Origin: Adineta steineri
Lineage: Eukaryota > Rotifera > Eurotatoria > Adinetida > Adinetidae
Assembly: GCA_905250115.1 (NCBI GenBank)
Contig: CAJNOI010000002.1
Coordinates: 209,926 to 273,925, forward strand
DNA: 64,000 nt
Reading direction: 5' to 3'
In this document: piece by piece, positions 1 through 10,730 of the stretch
Position numbering within the stretch: the first letter of the stretch is position 1
Layout: each line of letters begins with the position of its first letter
Program-made: the position numbers and the translations under genes
Notes under the pieces: model-generated
What the model was told of the DNA's origin: nothing
The model's input: only the letters and a program-made list of their open reading frames with translations
The model's database searches: none

Positions 1-655
1 ACGAAGTCTTGAAGTCTCTTGAACTCTTGTGAAGTTTCACGAAGTCTCTTGAACTCTGGACTCAGTCTTGAAGTCTCTTGAAGTCTTATGAAGTCTCTAG
101 AAGTCTTTGAAATTTCATGAAGTCTCATAAAATCTCGTGAAGTCTCATGATGTCTTCTAAAATTTCTAGGGATGCATATATTTCACGAGAAAATCAAAGA
201 AAATGTCGTATTTCCACAGATATTATTCTGCTACAGACGAGGGCGAAACAACAAAGACTTCAGGCCTGAAGTCTAATGAAGTCTCTTAAAGTCTCATGAA
301 GTCTCATGAAGTCTTATGAAATCTTATGAAGTCTCATGAAGTCTTTAGAAATCTCTTGAAGTCTTTGAAATCTCTTGAAGTCTGTGAAGTTTTTTGAAAT
401 CTTCTGAAGTTCATGAAGTCTCTCGAAGTCTATGAAGTCTCTTGAAATCTATGAAGTCCATTGAAGTCTCTTGAAGTCTGGTGAAGTCTGGTGAAGTCTG
501 GTGAAGTCTGGTGAAGTCTCTTGAAGTCTCTTGAAGTCTTTTGAAGGCTATCGAAGTCTTCTAAAATCTTCTGAAGTCTTTCGAAAAATTGAAGTTTCCC
601 TTACTGAAGTCTCTTGAAGTCTTTCGAAGTCTTTGAAGTCCTGAAGTCTTGAAGT
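1..655. repeat. Degenerate minisatellite, unit about TGAAGTCTCT
   Basis: Imperfect tandem array of a roughly 10-bp unit (consensus TGAAGTCTCT) with many one- or two-base variants. A cleaner sub-block of four TGAAGTCTGG units lies near 478-520. A non-repetitive island of about 95 bp interrupts the array at roughly 170-265. The window begins inside the array, so its full length is unknown. Unit divergence suggests an old array. Confidence 0.9.
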
Positions 656-1064
656 CCGCTGTTACCCCCTTAGTGTGCAGCTAAGCGCGAATGAATCTCA
701 GAATCTGAACCGAAGACGGATGTGTGTGGGAGCAGCGTATGGAGGAGAACTAATGGAGAAATCCAGTTGTTGAAAAAAAAACACTTCTGTGGGTGTTCAA
801 TGTGGAGAATCAGAAGGTAAGTTTTATTGCTCGAACTATTCTGCGATAGATGTGGAGAGTGACGAGAACCAATATAATAGTATTTTTGTGTTTATTTAGT
901 AAAAATACTGAGATGGTATTTCGACGACGACGAGCTGAGCGAGTTCAGAGACGAGCATTATATGTCTCGTAATTATAAAAGAGTTTTAAGAATCAGTCAA
1001 ATATTCTTTCTCTTTTCTTTCACGACTAAATCTTCTAAATAATAATTAAATAAGTTGAAATTAA
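656..1064. other. Non-coding stretch after the minisatellite
   Basis: Locally more GC-rich than most intergenic DNA here, especially 660-960, then AT-rich. I see no open frame with splice signals, no RNA gene and no recognisable mobile-element protein. It may be a remnant of an element, but nothing proves that. Confidence 0.4.
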
Positions 1065-1121
1065 TGGTGGGTGTGGGTGTGTTTCTTTCTTCTTCGCCCA
1101 CACCCACACCCTCACCCACCC
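1065..1121. repeat. GT-rich hairpin with TGTGGG-like arms
   Basis: Left arm at 1065-1082 is made of GTGGG/TGTGGG units. Right arm at 1096-1121 is the complementary CCCACA/CCCACC block. The loop is about 13 bp. It is one of several dispersed copies in the window (also near 3410, 4371, 24780, 40232, 44930 and 47998). Confidence 0.75.
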
Positions 1122-1255
1122 CTTCGTATTGTACAGAAATATTTTTGACTAGTCACATCTTCTATTTGGATAAAGAAAAGAAATATTTATTTGAAAAATG
1201 ATTCAATTATAAGAAAATAATAAAGTTCACATTTGTAAAAGTATTTCTCGATCAA

Positions 1256-1654
1256 CTAATGAACGGCCAGTCCCACAACCAAATCATCAGCGTGTTGCGT
1301 TGCCTGGAAAATTGAAAGTAAGATAATGTTATACGTTGAAACGTTTTAAACTTACATGAAGTTTAGCTTGTTCTTTATCGAGAAAGTCAAGACCATGTGT
1401 TTCAAATAATTTATCAACTTCAGCACCAGCAAGTCCTGCTAGTATCTCTTTAGAAAGTTGATGTTGATCACCTGGATGTTGTTGTTCCCACAAACGAAAT
1501 GCTTCAAAAGCTGCTGCTCCCTTTAAATTAAACGTTAACAAATTTTTGAAATTTGAAAAGTATCTAACAGACTTACACCGAGCATTTCGTGACTCCAAGT
1601 TGAATGATGTTGGCCGCCACCAAAGATTGAGGCATGATGTTCTTCTCTCGACAT
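1256..1654 (-). CDS. CipC-like (DUF3759) small protein, fungal type
   Basis: Three exons, joined in frame as complement of 1577-1654, 1356-1520 and 1256-1303, give 96 residues. All junctions are phase 0 with GTAAGT-type donors. The N-terminus is histidine-rich (EEHHA, GQHHSTWSHE). The core GGAAAFEAFRLWE, the stretch KEILAGLAGAEVDKL and then LDFLDKEQAKLHA match the order and spacing of the CipC/DUF3759 family. That family is known mainly from fungi, where it is linked to antibiotic or stress responses; its biochemical role is unsettled. The length matches the family. The animal-style short introns argue that this is a genomic gene and not contaminating fungal DNA. Family assignment is from motif memory; the donor lineage is inference. 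Confidence 0.82.
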
Positions 1655-3407
1655 TGCACTCTTTTTGTGTCTTAATTCAATAAATGTTCCCTTTCACTAA
1701 AAATGGATGTTCGAATAATGTTTAATTATGGAAACAAAACAGCGAAACGATTACAAATATGTGTACAATGGAATCAGATAAAACCAACTATTTTCAGGGT
1801 GACGATGATGGGTCAGTCTTCTCCGATCATCATTCAACACACACACCACCCTCACTCACCAAACAACAAAAGTTTAATCAATAAAAATCCTAGAAGAGTC
1901 AATGCTTCATCGATTATTTCAGACATTCTGATTATAATCGATTAAAAAAGATTTTTCTATATAGATCTCGTCAAATAGTTACAATTTTATATGGGACACA
2001 CTTATCACTAGAACAACTATCTCTCCCATATGAAAAGATACCTGAAGAATATTCTAAACTGAATAGAAGTCGTACGATGATAGTTACCTTTAAATAATGA
2101 TCAAAACGAAAGAAAAATGCACCGACAATCATTTTTTTATTCTTATTTTGCTTTAGTGATCACTGATGCATACATTCACTAATCTTCATTTAAACCGAAA
2201 ATTAATCACACACTAATATCAAATGTATCTCATCTCTTACGCTCTCCAATGATTGTATATAACAACTATGTAAAACGAAAGAGATAAGACAAACATTTTA
2301 TTTTGATTTGCAACCAAAAAATAAGGACCCTTGTAATTAACGGATGAGTAGAAAGGAAGAAAAATTCAGTAGCCGTATTAATCACATTAGCGAGCCATTT
2401 GCTACTAGTTCGATACAAATACATTTAACAAACCACGTGTTTATTCTCGTACAGTATACAGCGAGACATTTTTGTTTCTAATATATCACCGAAAGATAGG
2501 ATTCACTTTATCAATATTTCATTCTCTAGTCAACCAATTTACAGTTTTTTAAAATAATACGAAATCTTGAAAGGTTTCTATCACGAAATTTTGATAATGA
2601 AATTAGATTAATATAGCAACAACAAGAAGGATATTGAACCAATAGACAACTCATAGTTCATCTATTCCAACATGTTTTCGTGTAACACTTGATCACGATT
2701 TATTAGGTGCAACATGGAATAGCAATAATTCTTTTTTGGATGATGTTAACAAAATATTGAAATTACTATCAAATTCATGTACTTTTCTAATATCCTCGAA
2801 AAAAATGCGATCGCTATTACAATGAATTTTTAAGAAATTTGCCGCTCTGTACATCGCTGACGCATATCAGATTAGATTTTTGTTGTAAAATGAAAAAGTA
2901 AATGATTCTTTCATGAATACATTTTATTATAAAATATCGAGAATAATTCTTAATGATATGAAAATATTTCGTATTCAGTCAATATCCCTTTTTAATAGTG
3001 TCTACGAATGAAATCATTATCAAGACTTAGGTTATTGAACATGCTGATGACGAATATAAGATTTATTTTGCATAAAAAAGTGATTTAAATGAAAAAACGG
3101 CTTATTCTGATAAAGGATGTTTTTTTGACCTTAGTCCAGAAATCATTGCCATTTGACCCTCAAAATCAGTTTGGAATAGCAATAGTACTTTATACGTATG
3201 TAGAAACGATTGTTCTATCAATTTCTGATAGATTAATGATTTATCAAATATATAATCTCAGTTTATTTGGCTATAAACTGAAAAAAACAGGAAGAAAGGC
3301 ACATATACTATGAAATGTGGACCAATTTTTCTTCTAACGAGTTCTTCATGCAATGAGTTAAATATATAGATCGATGCACTTTTCCCTGCTCTATCTGAAT
3401 ATGATCT
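1655..3407. other. Intergenic DNA without a recognised gene
   Basis: AT-rich sequence upstream of the CipC-like gene. A CA-rich patch (about 1838-1862) loosely resembles half of the GT-rich hairpin family. No coding frame longer than 80 codons has convincing composition or splice context. Confidence 0.5.
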
Positions 3408-3490
3408 TGAGGGTGTGGGTGTGGATGTAGGTGTGGGTGTGAGTGTGGATTTAAAATAAAGATAATCATACCCACATCCACACCCGCATT
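3408..3490. repeat. GT-rich hairpin, TGTGGG-like arms
   Basis: Left arm 3408-3450 starts TTGAGGGTGTGGGTG and continues in degenerate TGTGGG/TGTGGA units. Right arm 3470-3490 is the complementary CCCACATCCACACCC. The arm start GATCTTGAGGGTGTGGGTG also appears, reverse-complemented, at the ends of other copies (4423, 24875 and 48094), suggesting a shared terminal motif. Confidence 0.75.
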
Positions 3491-4370
3491 TCACTTCTTT
3501 CGTTTTGTATGGTTATATATACATCTCGCAATATTCGATGTGATATCCTTCTATGAATTGTGGATTGCTTCAAAGACTATCTTACAAAGATGAATTACTA
3601 ATAGATTTTCAACACAATAATACTGTATCTTTCTAGAGAAATTTCGCAAAAATAAGTCGGGAGTCAAAAAGTTAAATAAAGATAAATCAATGAATTTCAA
3701 TTTATATAATCATAACAGTGTTTTTTCTTAAAATTAATTTATTTAGATGAAAATTCTAAATTAGATAAAGATATGACATTTCTTAATAATATTGATGAAT
3801 AAGTTTTTATTTGAAAAAAACATATTTTAATGGATATTTGCCATGAATCAATTGATATAATGAAACAGATTTTAATGAGCTGTTTTCATTAGAAGATTTT
3901 GTAGATGATATTCTTATGGATCATAATCAATTTCAATCATTAAATATAATTCATAAATCACCATCAAATAATCAATCAAAAAATAAAAAAAATTATCAGG
4001 AAGTTTATTCAACTTTTATTGTTCTTTTATATTTCAAATTTGAATAATCAAGAGAGAATAACAAATCACAATGAGTTTATAATTAAACAAAATAATAATT
4101 ATTGTGATATTGATGTAAAGAAAATATTATATTTATCAAATTTAAATAAAAAAATAGCAAAAAATGATTATTCGATCTTATTTTAAAACAAAATCGATTA
4201 CCATTATATCGTAATTTTGCATTTATATTTCATCATAAAAGTCTTCAAACTGAATCTAATCGAAAACGAGCAATTGAATCTTTACGTTCGGAATCAAATT
4301 GTCAAGCAGTTCTGTTAAAAATCTTTGTAAACTTTCAAATGAAAATGAAATTAATGAAAATTTGAATACT
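3491..4370 (+). pseudogene. Decayed gene or element remnant, copy 1 of an inverted pair
   Basis: The stretch 3496-4050 matches the reverse complement of 24890-25260 over many blocks (for example CAAAGACTATCTTACAA and AAATTTGAAATATAAAAGAA), with indels including an extra ~85 bp near 3592-3680. A broken plus-strand frame around 3870-4020 reads like a real protein fragment (ELFSLEDFVDDILMDHNQF), and the opposite copy encodes a related peptide. Another coding-like patch lies at 4190-4330. Stops and frameshifts interrupt both. I do not recognise the family. Confidence 0.55.
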
Positions 4371-4423
4371 GAGGGTGGGTGTGTATGAGGATCAGAAGAA
4401 CACTCACACCCACAACCTCAAGA
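4371..4423. repeat. GT-rich hairpin, third copy
   Basis: Left arm GAGGGTGGGTGTG at 4371-4384 and right arm CACTCACACCCACAACCTCAAG at about 4401-4422, with a loop of under 20 bp. Together with the hairpin at 3408 it brackets the decayed remnant between them. Confidence 0.65.
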
Positions 4424-6004
4424 TGCTACTGGAATGACATGTTATGCGTACAACCTGATACATGCAATTCTAGTAAAATGTTTAGACGAGTTTTCGAAAT
4501 AAAATGTTAGATTTATTTTTTTTCTTTCATGTGACATATAACGTTTGAAAACGAACGAAGTGTACAAAATTCTTTCCCTTCTCCTGATATTCGCGTTGAT
4601 GTAATGAGTATTGTATGAGAAAGTTGGAATGGACTACAGTATATACCATCAAATTTATTTTCTAAAGTAAATATGTCCCAATGAATTACTGAAGCATACT
4701 TGTATTAGAAAAGCGTAGAAAATATCTATGTCAAATAGAAGAACATGGTTGTAGATTCATTTTTACCATACTCACTCTCTTCCGTGATGATCTATTTATT
4801 TAACATCATATTACATTAATAATTTTTTTAATAAAGAAGTAAATAGAACGAACAAAGGAATCAAAATAAAAAGACAAACAAATGTTTTTCTAATAATTTC
4901 TGTACAATGAACAAGGAAAAGAATACAAAGGTAAAAATAAGGAGAAAAGCATATCTTCTTCTTCTTCAGTGATGTTATTACAAAGCAATTATAGATTTGT
5001 TTACAAAAACCCATTCATTAGTATTCAATTTATTACATTTGTTGTTATTGATGATAATCATATGGGTAATTAGTTTTAAAAATTGAATCATTTGAACATT
5101 TTAACAATACAACAAAGTTTATCATTAATTGTATTAATAAATCCATTTATAAATTGCGTTTTGTAATGATACGTGCATGTCATTAGAGTTCGTTTCCCTT
5201 TCTTGCATGAAGAAATTTAAGAAAAGATACCACTAACAGCCGTTGACAACTGATGATGGAATATAGCACGAATAAACGAAGAACGAAAGCATTGCTTTTT
5301 GTGTTTACAGAAAAAATAGATATTCACACTAAAGAAAATGACTACAGAACATTTTTTGACAATAAAAAAAATAAAAGTTATTCAACTATACTGACATATA
5401 CAAATCAAAAGAATACCTTCGCTTTTTTCATCCAATAAATTATAAACATATGCACACACAAAATGAGGATAGATACACTCTTAAAATTACAATATAGAGA
5501 GTAAAGTTTATAAAAAAAGAAAAAATTGTAACAGTAGAATTACAAAGACAAGAAAATAATACAAATAAAACTTTTCTTTTACATAACTTATAAGTGAGAA
5601 ACCAAATAATAAAACTGTTGATATAATTTTTGTTTTACACGGTAATTCCGATGTTGATTATATATATTTGTCTCTTTTATATCATATTTTTACAAATTGA
5701 TAAGTAATATAAGCCAGCATTATTTGTTTTAAATATTAATCTATGATAATTTGAAATCACACCACTTCGTGGATGTAAATTAGATCATTAATGCTTCTTA
5801 TTTATGGTGACATTATATTTGCTTGATAAATTTTTATACTACAACTCACATTCATCGTCCATAAAAGTGTGTGATATGTCAGTTTATGTAAAAAGGGTTG
5901 AAGTGTTATTTGTATTATTATCAAACTATTCTTATACTGTTATAATTAATTTTAACATATTTTTGATTATATATCTAATAACTAAATTACTACTTTCGTG
6001 CTTT
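4424..6004. other. Intergenic DNA without a recognised gene
   Basis: Strongly AT-rich. Short frames here lack codon-like composition and splice context. No repeats of note and no RNA gene recognised. Confidence 0.5.
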
Positions 6005-7504
6005 TTATTTGGAACTAGACCAATCTCTATTTTCTACTATTTGTGTTTCTGAAAGTTCCAGTTTATGAAGATACTCGTCTAGATAATCAGAAGACCATGC
6101 CTCTTTTTTTATTTGTCCTTCGATCTCTTTAAAAGTAAATTTAGCCCTGTCATCTTGAAAATACTTTCGAGCCATATTCATGGTTTTTCCAGCTTCATGA
6201 TATGCCTTAGTTCTCATAAATGCATCTATCAAGATTATAAACGATTTATAAATAACATATAAAGCTTTTTTCTCAGCAGCTTCATCAATTTTTTCAGCTG
6301 CTTTCTCATATTTATCAAGAGCCAACTCTCTTTTACCCGCCTTTTCTTTTAAAAGTCCCGCATTATATAACTTTAGTCCTTCGGTATTTAACTTTTGCGC
6401 TGCATTTTCTAGTTCCTGGGCAAGTGCAGCTCTTCTAGCGGCGTCTCGTGCCAGCGCAGCTCTTCCAGCAGCTACTCGTGCCTGCGCATCTTTTGCAGCG
6501 GCTTCTCGTGCAAGCGCAGCTCTTCTAACGGCTTCTCGTTCAATCGCAGCTCTTCCATAGGCTTCTCGTGCAAATGCATCTCTTTCGACAGCCTGTCTCT
6601 GAGATATAATTTCTTCAGTAGCTTGTCGTTCTGATAGAGCTATTGCAGCCTGTATCTCACCCGCTTCTCTTTCAGCAGCTTCTTGGCTAGATGCGAATAG
6701 TGCGATTTCCAACTCAGATGTATATATTACAGCCTCTATTTCACCTGCTTCTCTTTCAGCAGCTTCTTGGTTAGATGCGAATAGTGCAGCTTTCAACTCG
6801 GATGTGGCTATTGCGGTTTCCAATTCAAATGTAGAAGCCTCTTGCTCTGATGCTCGTAATGCGATTTCTAACTCCATCTCTTCTCTCGCAGTCGCTTCTA
6901 GTTCAGCAGCAGCTGCCCGTTGGGCTTCAACTCCTGCGGCAGCAGCTCTTGCTTCTACTTCGCGTTGTGATGCGGCTCTACTATGGCTAGATAAAACGTC
7001 CCTAATTTCAGCGACGTCTGTTTTTCTAAGTGCCTCTTCAAACTTTCTTTGCGCGTGTCCATAATCATGATTGGTATAAGAGAACTGTCCTTCATAGGCA
7101 AGTTTTGCGACCTCTTTATTATTCTTAAACTTAGTCTCTTCACTAGAACCGCTCTCACATGTCAAATGAGCTGCATTAAACCATTTTTCTGCTTCTTGAA
7201 AATTTCCTCTTTCAAAAGATTCTATTCCATGTGTGAATGCAGTGTCAGCCGCTAGATTTCTGATTGAACCCAAGTATGTGCCTTCATAGTAAAATTCATA
7301 TGTTTCTTCGTGATGTACCATTAGAGCTTCCGTAAGTCCAAGAGAATAAAGACCCAGGAGAATTCTGATTTCAAGGTCTCTTTTTCTTACATGTGTATAT
7401 TTAGTTACGCCACCAGGCAATGTTTCCGTGGTTGTGTGAGAATTAGAATAGCGATTAATGATACGAGTGAGACTTCCTTTCAGTGTGTGGTCCGGATTAT
7501 ACAT
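6005..7504 (-). CDS. Ala/Glu-rich coiled-coil protein with TPR-like ends
   Basis: Single uninterrupted frame of 499 residues starting at an ATG. Residues about 85-165 contain two TPR-like helical hairpins (FERGNFQEAEKWFNAA and a later DYGHAQRKFEEAL). Residues about 170-375 form a long Ala/Glu/Arg-rich coiled coil. Within it, a 28-residue unit (four heptads) containing ALFAS-QEAAEREAGE is present twice, encoded 84 bp apart near 6658 and 6742. An 11-residue R-AALAREA pattern repeats later. Residues 380-499 return to TPR-like helices. No signal peptide or membrane segment. The coiled-coil part is clearly more GC-rich than its surroundings. Probably a scaffold or adaptor, but I do not recognise the family. 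Lack of introns is shared with the giant gene downstream. Confidence 0.7.
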   Translation of the reverse strand: MYNPDHTLKGSLTRIINRYSNSHTTTETLPGGVTKYTHVRKRDLEIRILLGLYSLGLTEALMVHHEETYEFYYEGTYLGSIRNLAADTAFTHGIESFERGNFQEAEKWFNAAHLTCESGSSEETKFKNNKEVAKLAYEGQFSYTNHDYGHAQRKFEEALRKTDVAEIRDVLSSHSRAASQREVEARAAAAGVEAQRAAAAELEATAREEMELEIALRASEQEASTFELETAIATSELKAALFASNQEAAEREAGEIEAVIYTSELEIALFASSQEAAEREAGEIQAAIALSERQATEEIISQRQAVERDAFAREAYGRAAIEREAVRRAALAREAAAKDAQARVAAGRAALARDAARRAALAQELENAAQKLNTEGLKLYNAGLLKEKAGKRELALDKYEKAAEKIDEAAEKKALYVIYKSFIILIDAFMRTKAYHEAGKTMNMARKYFQDDRAKFTFKEIEGQIKKEAWSSDYLDEYLHKLELSETQIVENRDWSSSK

Positions 7505-9360
7505 TCAAATTGATAATGATAAGTTTTAGTTGAGTTTTTGCTTTCTTTTCAATCTAAAATACATGGAAAATGTAACATTTGAAATAACATTATAGATAAA
7601 AGATTTTCAGAAATAATAGGCATCGATTCAAATTATTAGAAAGAGTTGATATTGTAATAATCGAAAAACTACTGTAGCCATTTTCATATTTTGCTAAAAT
7701 ATTCTTGTTCTCACAATCAATAATTTTTCATAAACCTTAATAGGAAGATCTATTCGTGTGTTAACGAAGAAGTAAATGATCAGAATTCTATATTGTGTTC
7801 AACAAAAACCTCTAAAGTTTCAAAAGAATGTTAGAATCTAAATCGAGGCTTATTAGCAAAACATTTTCTTTCTCTTCTCGAGTAAAATGTTATATTACCG
7901 TCTTGTATATTCTGCTTTCACTACTGTAGAATTATTTGTTACATAGTATGACGCTTCCTATCGAAGCAAACAGATAAAAGAATTGTCGCAAATAGAACGG
8001 GTAACATTTTTAATTACATATGCGAGTTGCTTCAATAATCACTCTTGTTCCATCTTTCCATTGAAGCTAACACAATACCTGTAAATATCGTGAGCAAAAG
8101 CTGTCATTTATTAAAGGCTGTATGCAATTGGTGTGCGCACCTAGTTGCTCGTCGATTTTTGTTTCAGACAACATTTCGGAGTCTCAAGATTCGTCAGAAA
8201 ATAAATATCAAAAACCTTTCTCCCAGTCTGTAGATTATTCTCTTATCGCTATGCAACCTTGTAAACAAAAGAGAAACAGATGGACAAACACAAAATGAGA
8301 ATATGAAAGGTGCATTGTTAAGGACCGAATATAGACAGAAATGAATTTATATAATTACTCTCTAAGTAACAATTGAATCAAGCTCAAGTCTTCCTCATTG
8401 ATTTAAAATAAACTCCTAATTCAAGTAAAGATCAAAATTAATATAATATTATTCTTATGTCCTCAGTTAACTGTGAATAGCTCAGATACTCAATATCATT
8501 CTATTCTTCAATTCGAGTATAGAACTTAATTTTAAAAGTTTGGTGATAAACTCGAATTTATTAAAGTCAAGAAAGGAAAATCTTGGAATCCAGCATCACT
8601 TTTCTGCCCTAAATGATAAAATTTCGACCTGTGTTCTTTCTCATATGTCAACCTTATATATTGTGCTACGGGTCCGGGAAAATGTTCAGTTCAAAGAAAA
8701 ATTTCCGTATTGAAATACTGAATTTAAAAAAGATTGTCGATTCGCTGCTTGTATGGTAAACTGACTATTTCTTACGAATTCACCATCTTGAAAACTCTCA
8801 TTCGTTTGACCTGTAATATTTAGGACAAATCTAAAGGTTATTGACCATGTGCATAAAGAAGGAATCTGAGCGAAACTTCTAGCATTGTAGTTTTGATTCT
8901 TTCATTGATAAAATCCAAAACTCTTTAAAAAATCTACGTTTCCTCTGAAATAAAAACAAAAAATAATCGGAATGATTCAGGAACGAAAAAAAATACACTA
9001 TAGTTGTATCTATATTAGAAATCACCCAGTATTATACACTGAGAAGTAATTTCTAGTGCGTGAAAGTATCAAAAATGAATTAAAGAAGAAAACTCTTACT
9101 TAAATGTTTGTTTAACCTTGTTTTTTATGCGTTTTGAATAGACGACACAATATTAATTTTCTTTGTATTGCAACAGTGATGAACTTAGAATAATTTAGTA
9201 TACTGTTGAATTTTAAAGAAATCTAAAAATGAATTGTAGAATACATAATAAGCCCATCAAAAACGAAAAAATCGATGCGAATATGTTATTCTTTTCCTTC
9301 TTTTTATATTTATTTATTATCAACATTATTCATTTGATATGATTTTTGTCTATGTAGCTG
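7505..9360. other. Intergenic DNA without a recognised gene
   Basis: AT-rich region between the coiled-coil gene and the foldback element. No supported coding frame, RNA gene or long repeat seen. Confidence 0.5.
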
Positions 9361-9761
9361 CCCAAGCAGACAAGGATTTTTGAGAAACCCGTTTAAACGC
9401 TCAATCGGGAACCGCGATTGTATCTCATTCACGCTCGAAAAAAACACGTCGTTTTATCGATTTCTGGCGTTTTTTTCTATATAATCTCTAGTTTTTGAAT
9501 GTGAAAGTGACAAAAAAATCCAGTTTTTGAACGTTAAAATGCACTGCTTCCAGACTGCAGAAAACTACAGAAGTAAAAGCACGTTTTAACGCTCAAAAAC
9601 TGGATTTTTTTGTCGCTTTCACGTTCAAAAACTAGAGATTATATAGAAAAAAACGCCAAAAATCGATAAAACGACGCGTTTTTTTCGAGTGTGAATGAGA
9701 TACAATCGCGGTTCCCCATTGAGCGTTTAAACGCGTTTCTCCAAATTCTTGTCTGCTTGGG
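9361..9761. mobile_element. 401-bp near-perfect foldback (MITE-like) element
   Basis: Two arms of about 195 bp are nearly perfect reverse complements. The left begins CCCAAGCAGACAAG and the right ends CTTGTCTGCTTGGG, around a spacer of about 12-25 bp at 9550-9575. Each arm carries an internal direct motif AGTTTTTGAACGT twice, the subterminal repetition common in DNA-transposon foldbacks. Arms differ at few positions, so the insertion or last conversion is recent. No coding capacity. I could not identify a convincing target-site duplication. Confidence 0.85.
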
Positions 9762-10730
9762 TGTATCAATGTTTTCCAGATTAGAAAAATCCAAGCTTTT
9801 ATTAACATTTTACAATAAGAAAGGAAAAATCCACATGGAAGAATGAAGGAAAAATCCATGAATGGTGTATAAAAGAACGAAAACACATATAGATGATGAA
9901 TCACACTATATATTATATATGTATGTGTAACAACTGGACGAAAGAAGATGTACATATGTATTCATGTTCTCTCTCTCATTCTTTCTTACTTTTTTCTCCT
10001 ATTCGAGATCTATCTAGGCCTTCGTGCTATTTTCGTGTTCATGTTTACACACACTCTCTCTCTCGCCTGTATATAGGAGAGATTTATGTATTCTCTCTAT
10101 CAGATGTTTAGTGTGGTGATATGCATAGTGATCGTAAGATAGTCGAATTCTCACAAGCAAAGATAGTATGATTATTTGGATGGATAAGAGAGAAGAGAGA
10201 TCATGAACACTCAGATAGTACGATTACTTCGGATCATATTCAGAAAAGATATTGTAGGTGGAGAAACTGTGCGACCTGTACCGAGAGACAGTTCGTAACA
10301 ATATAGAATGTAACTAGATGTATTGGATTAATCCACAATATATCTACTGTGAAATTTCTAATTCAGTTTATGAATCAAACTGATAGAAATGAATAAAACT
10401 ATCGTGTTTATTTTTGTTGCCGTTGTGATGAAAAAAGAAGTTTATATCTTTGATCGGTTCTGAAAAGAATTTTGAGATTAAAACTGAGAACTAAATAAGG
10501 TGAAATTTTCTTTTTGTATTTGATTCTTAAAAACGTTATTCGGTGTTTCGATATTTTTTCACTAGCAGTTTTGTGAGAACTTGGACGACGACAGAGGAAA
10601 GAGGTCCACACCCTTAAGACCTATTAGGTTCTATTTTTCTTTCTTTTAGATATTTATTTTGTTATATCTATTCAGCTCGATTTATTTATCGTTCTAATTT
10701 GAATCACATTCATTGAAAAAAAAAGAATTA
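9762..10730. other. Upstream region of the giant gene
   Basis: Contains CT/GA-rich microsatellite patches (for example 10052-10085 and 10185-10205) and otherwise anonymous AT-rich DNA. It presumably includes the promoter and 5' leader of the giant gene, but no defined element can be named. Confidence 0.4.

Noticed and set aside
1329-1598. Superoxide dismutase as an identity for the first gene
   Set aside because: No metal-ligand motifs; the full spliced protein follows the CipC/DUF3759 pattern.
3258-3494. Minus-strand frame over the GT-rich hairpin
   Set aside because: Its Pro/Thr repeat simply translates the GT-rich arm; no further coding evidence.
6804-7255. Plus-strand frames within the coiled-coil gene
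   Set aside because: They are antisense shadows of the Ala-rich coding sequence; the minus frame has the domain-like composition.
10713-10730. TTG start extending the giant protein by six residues
   Set aside because: Non-ATG initiation is unlikely in a eukaryote; an ATG lies in frame at 10731.
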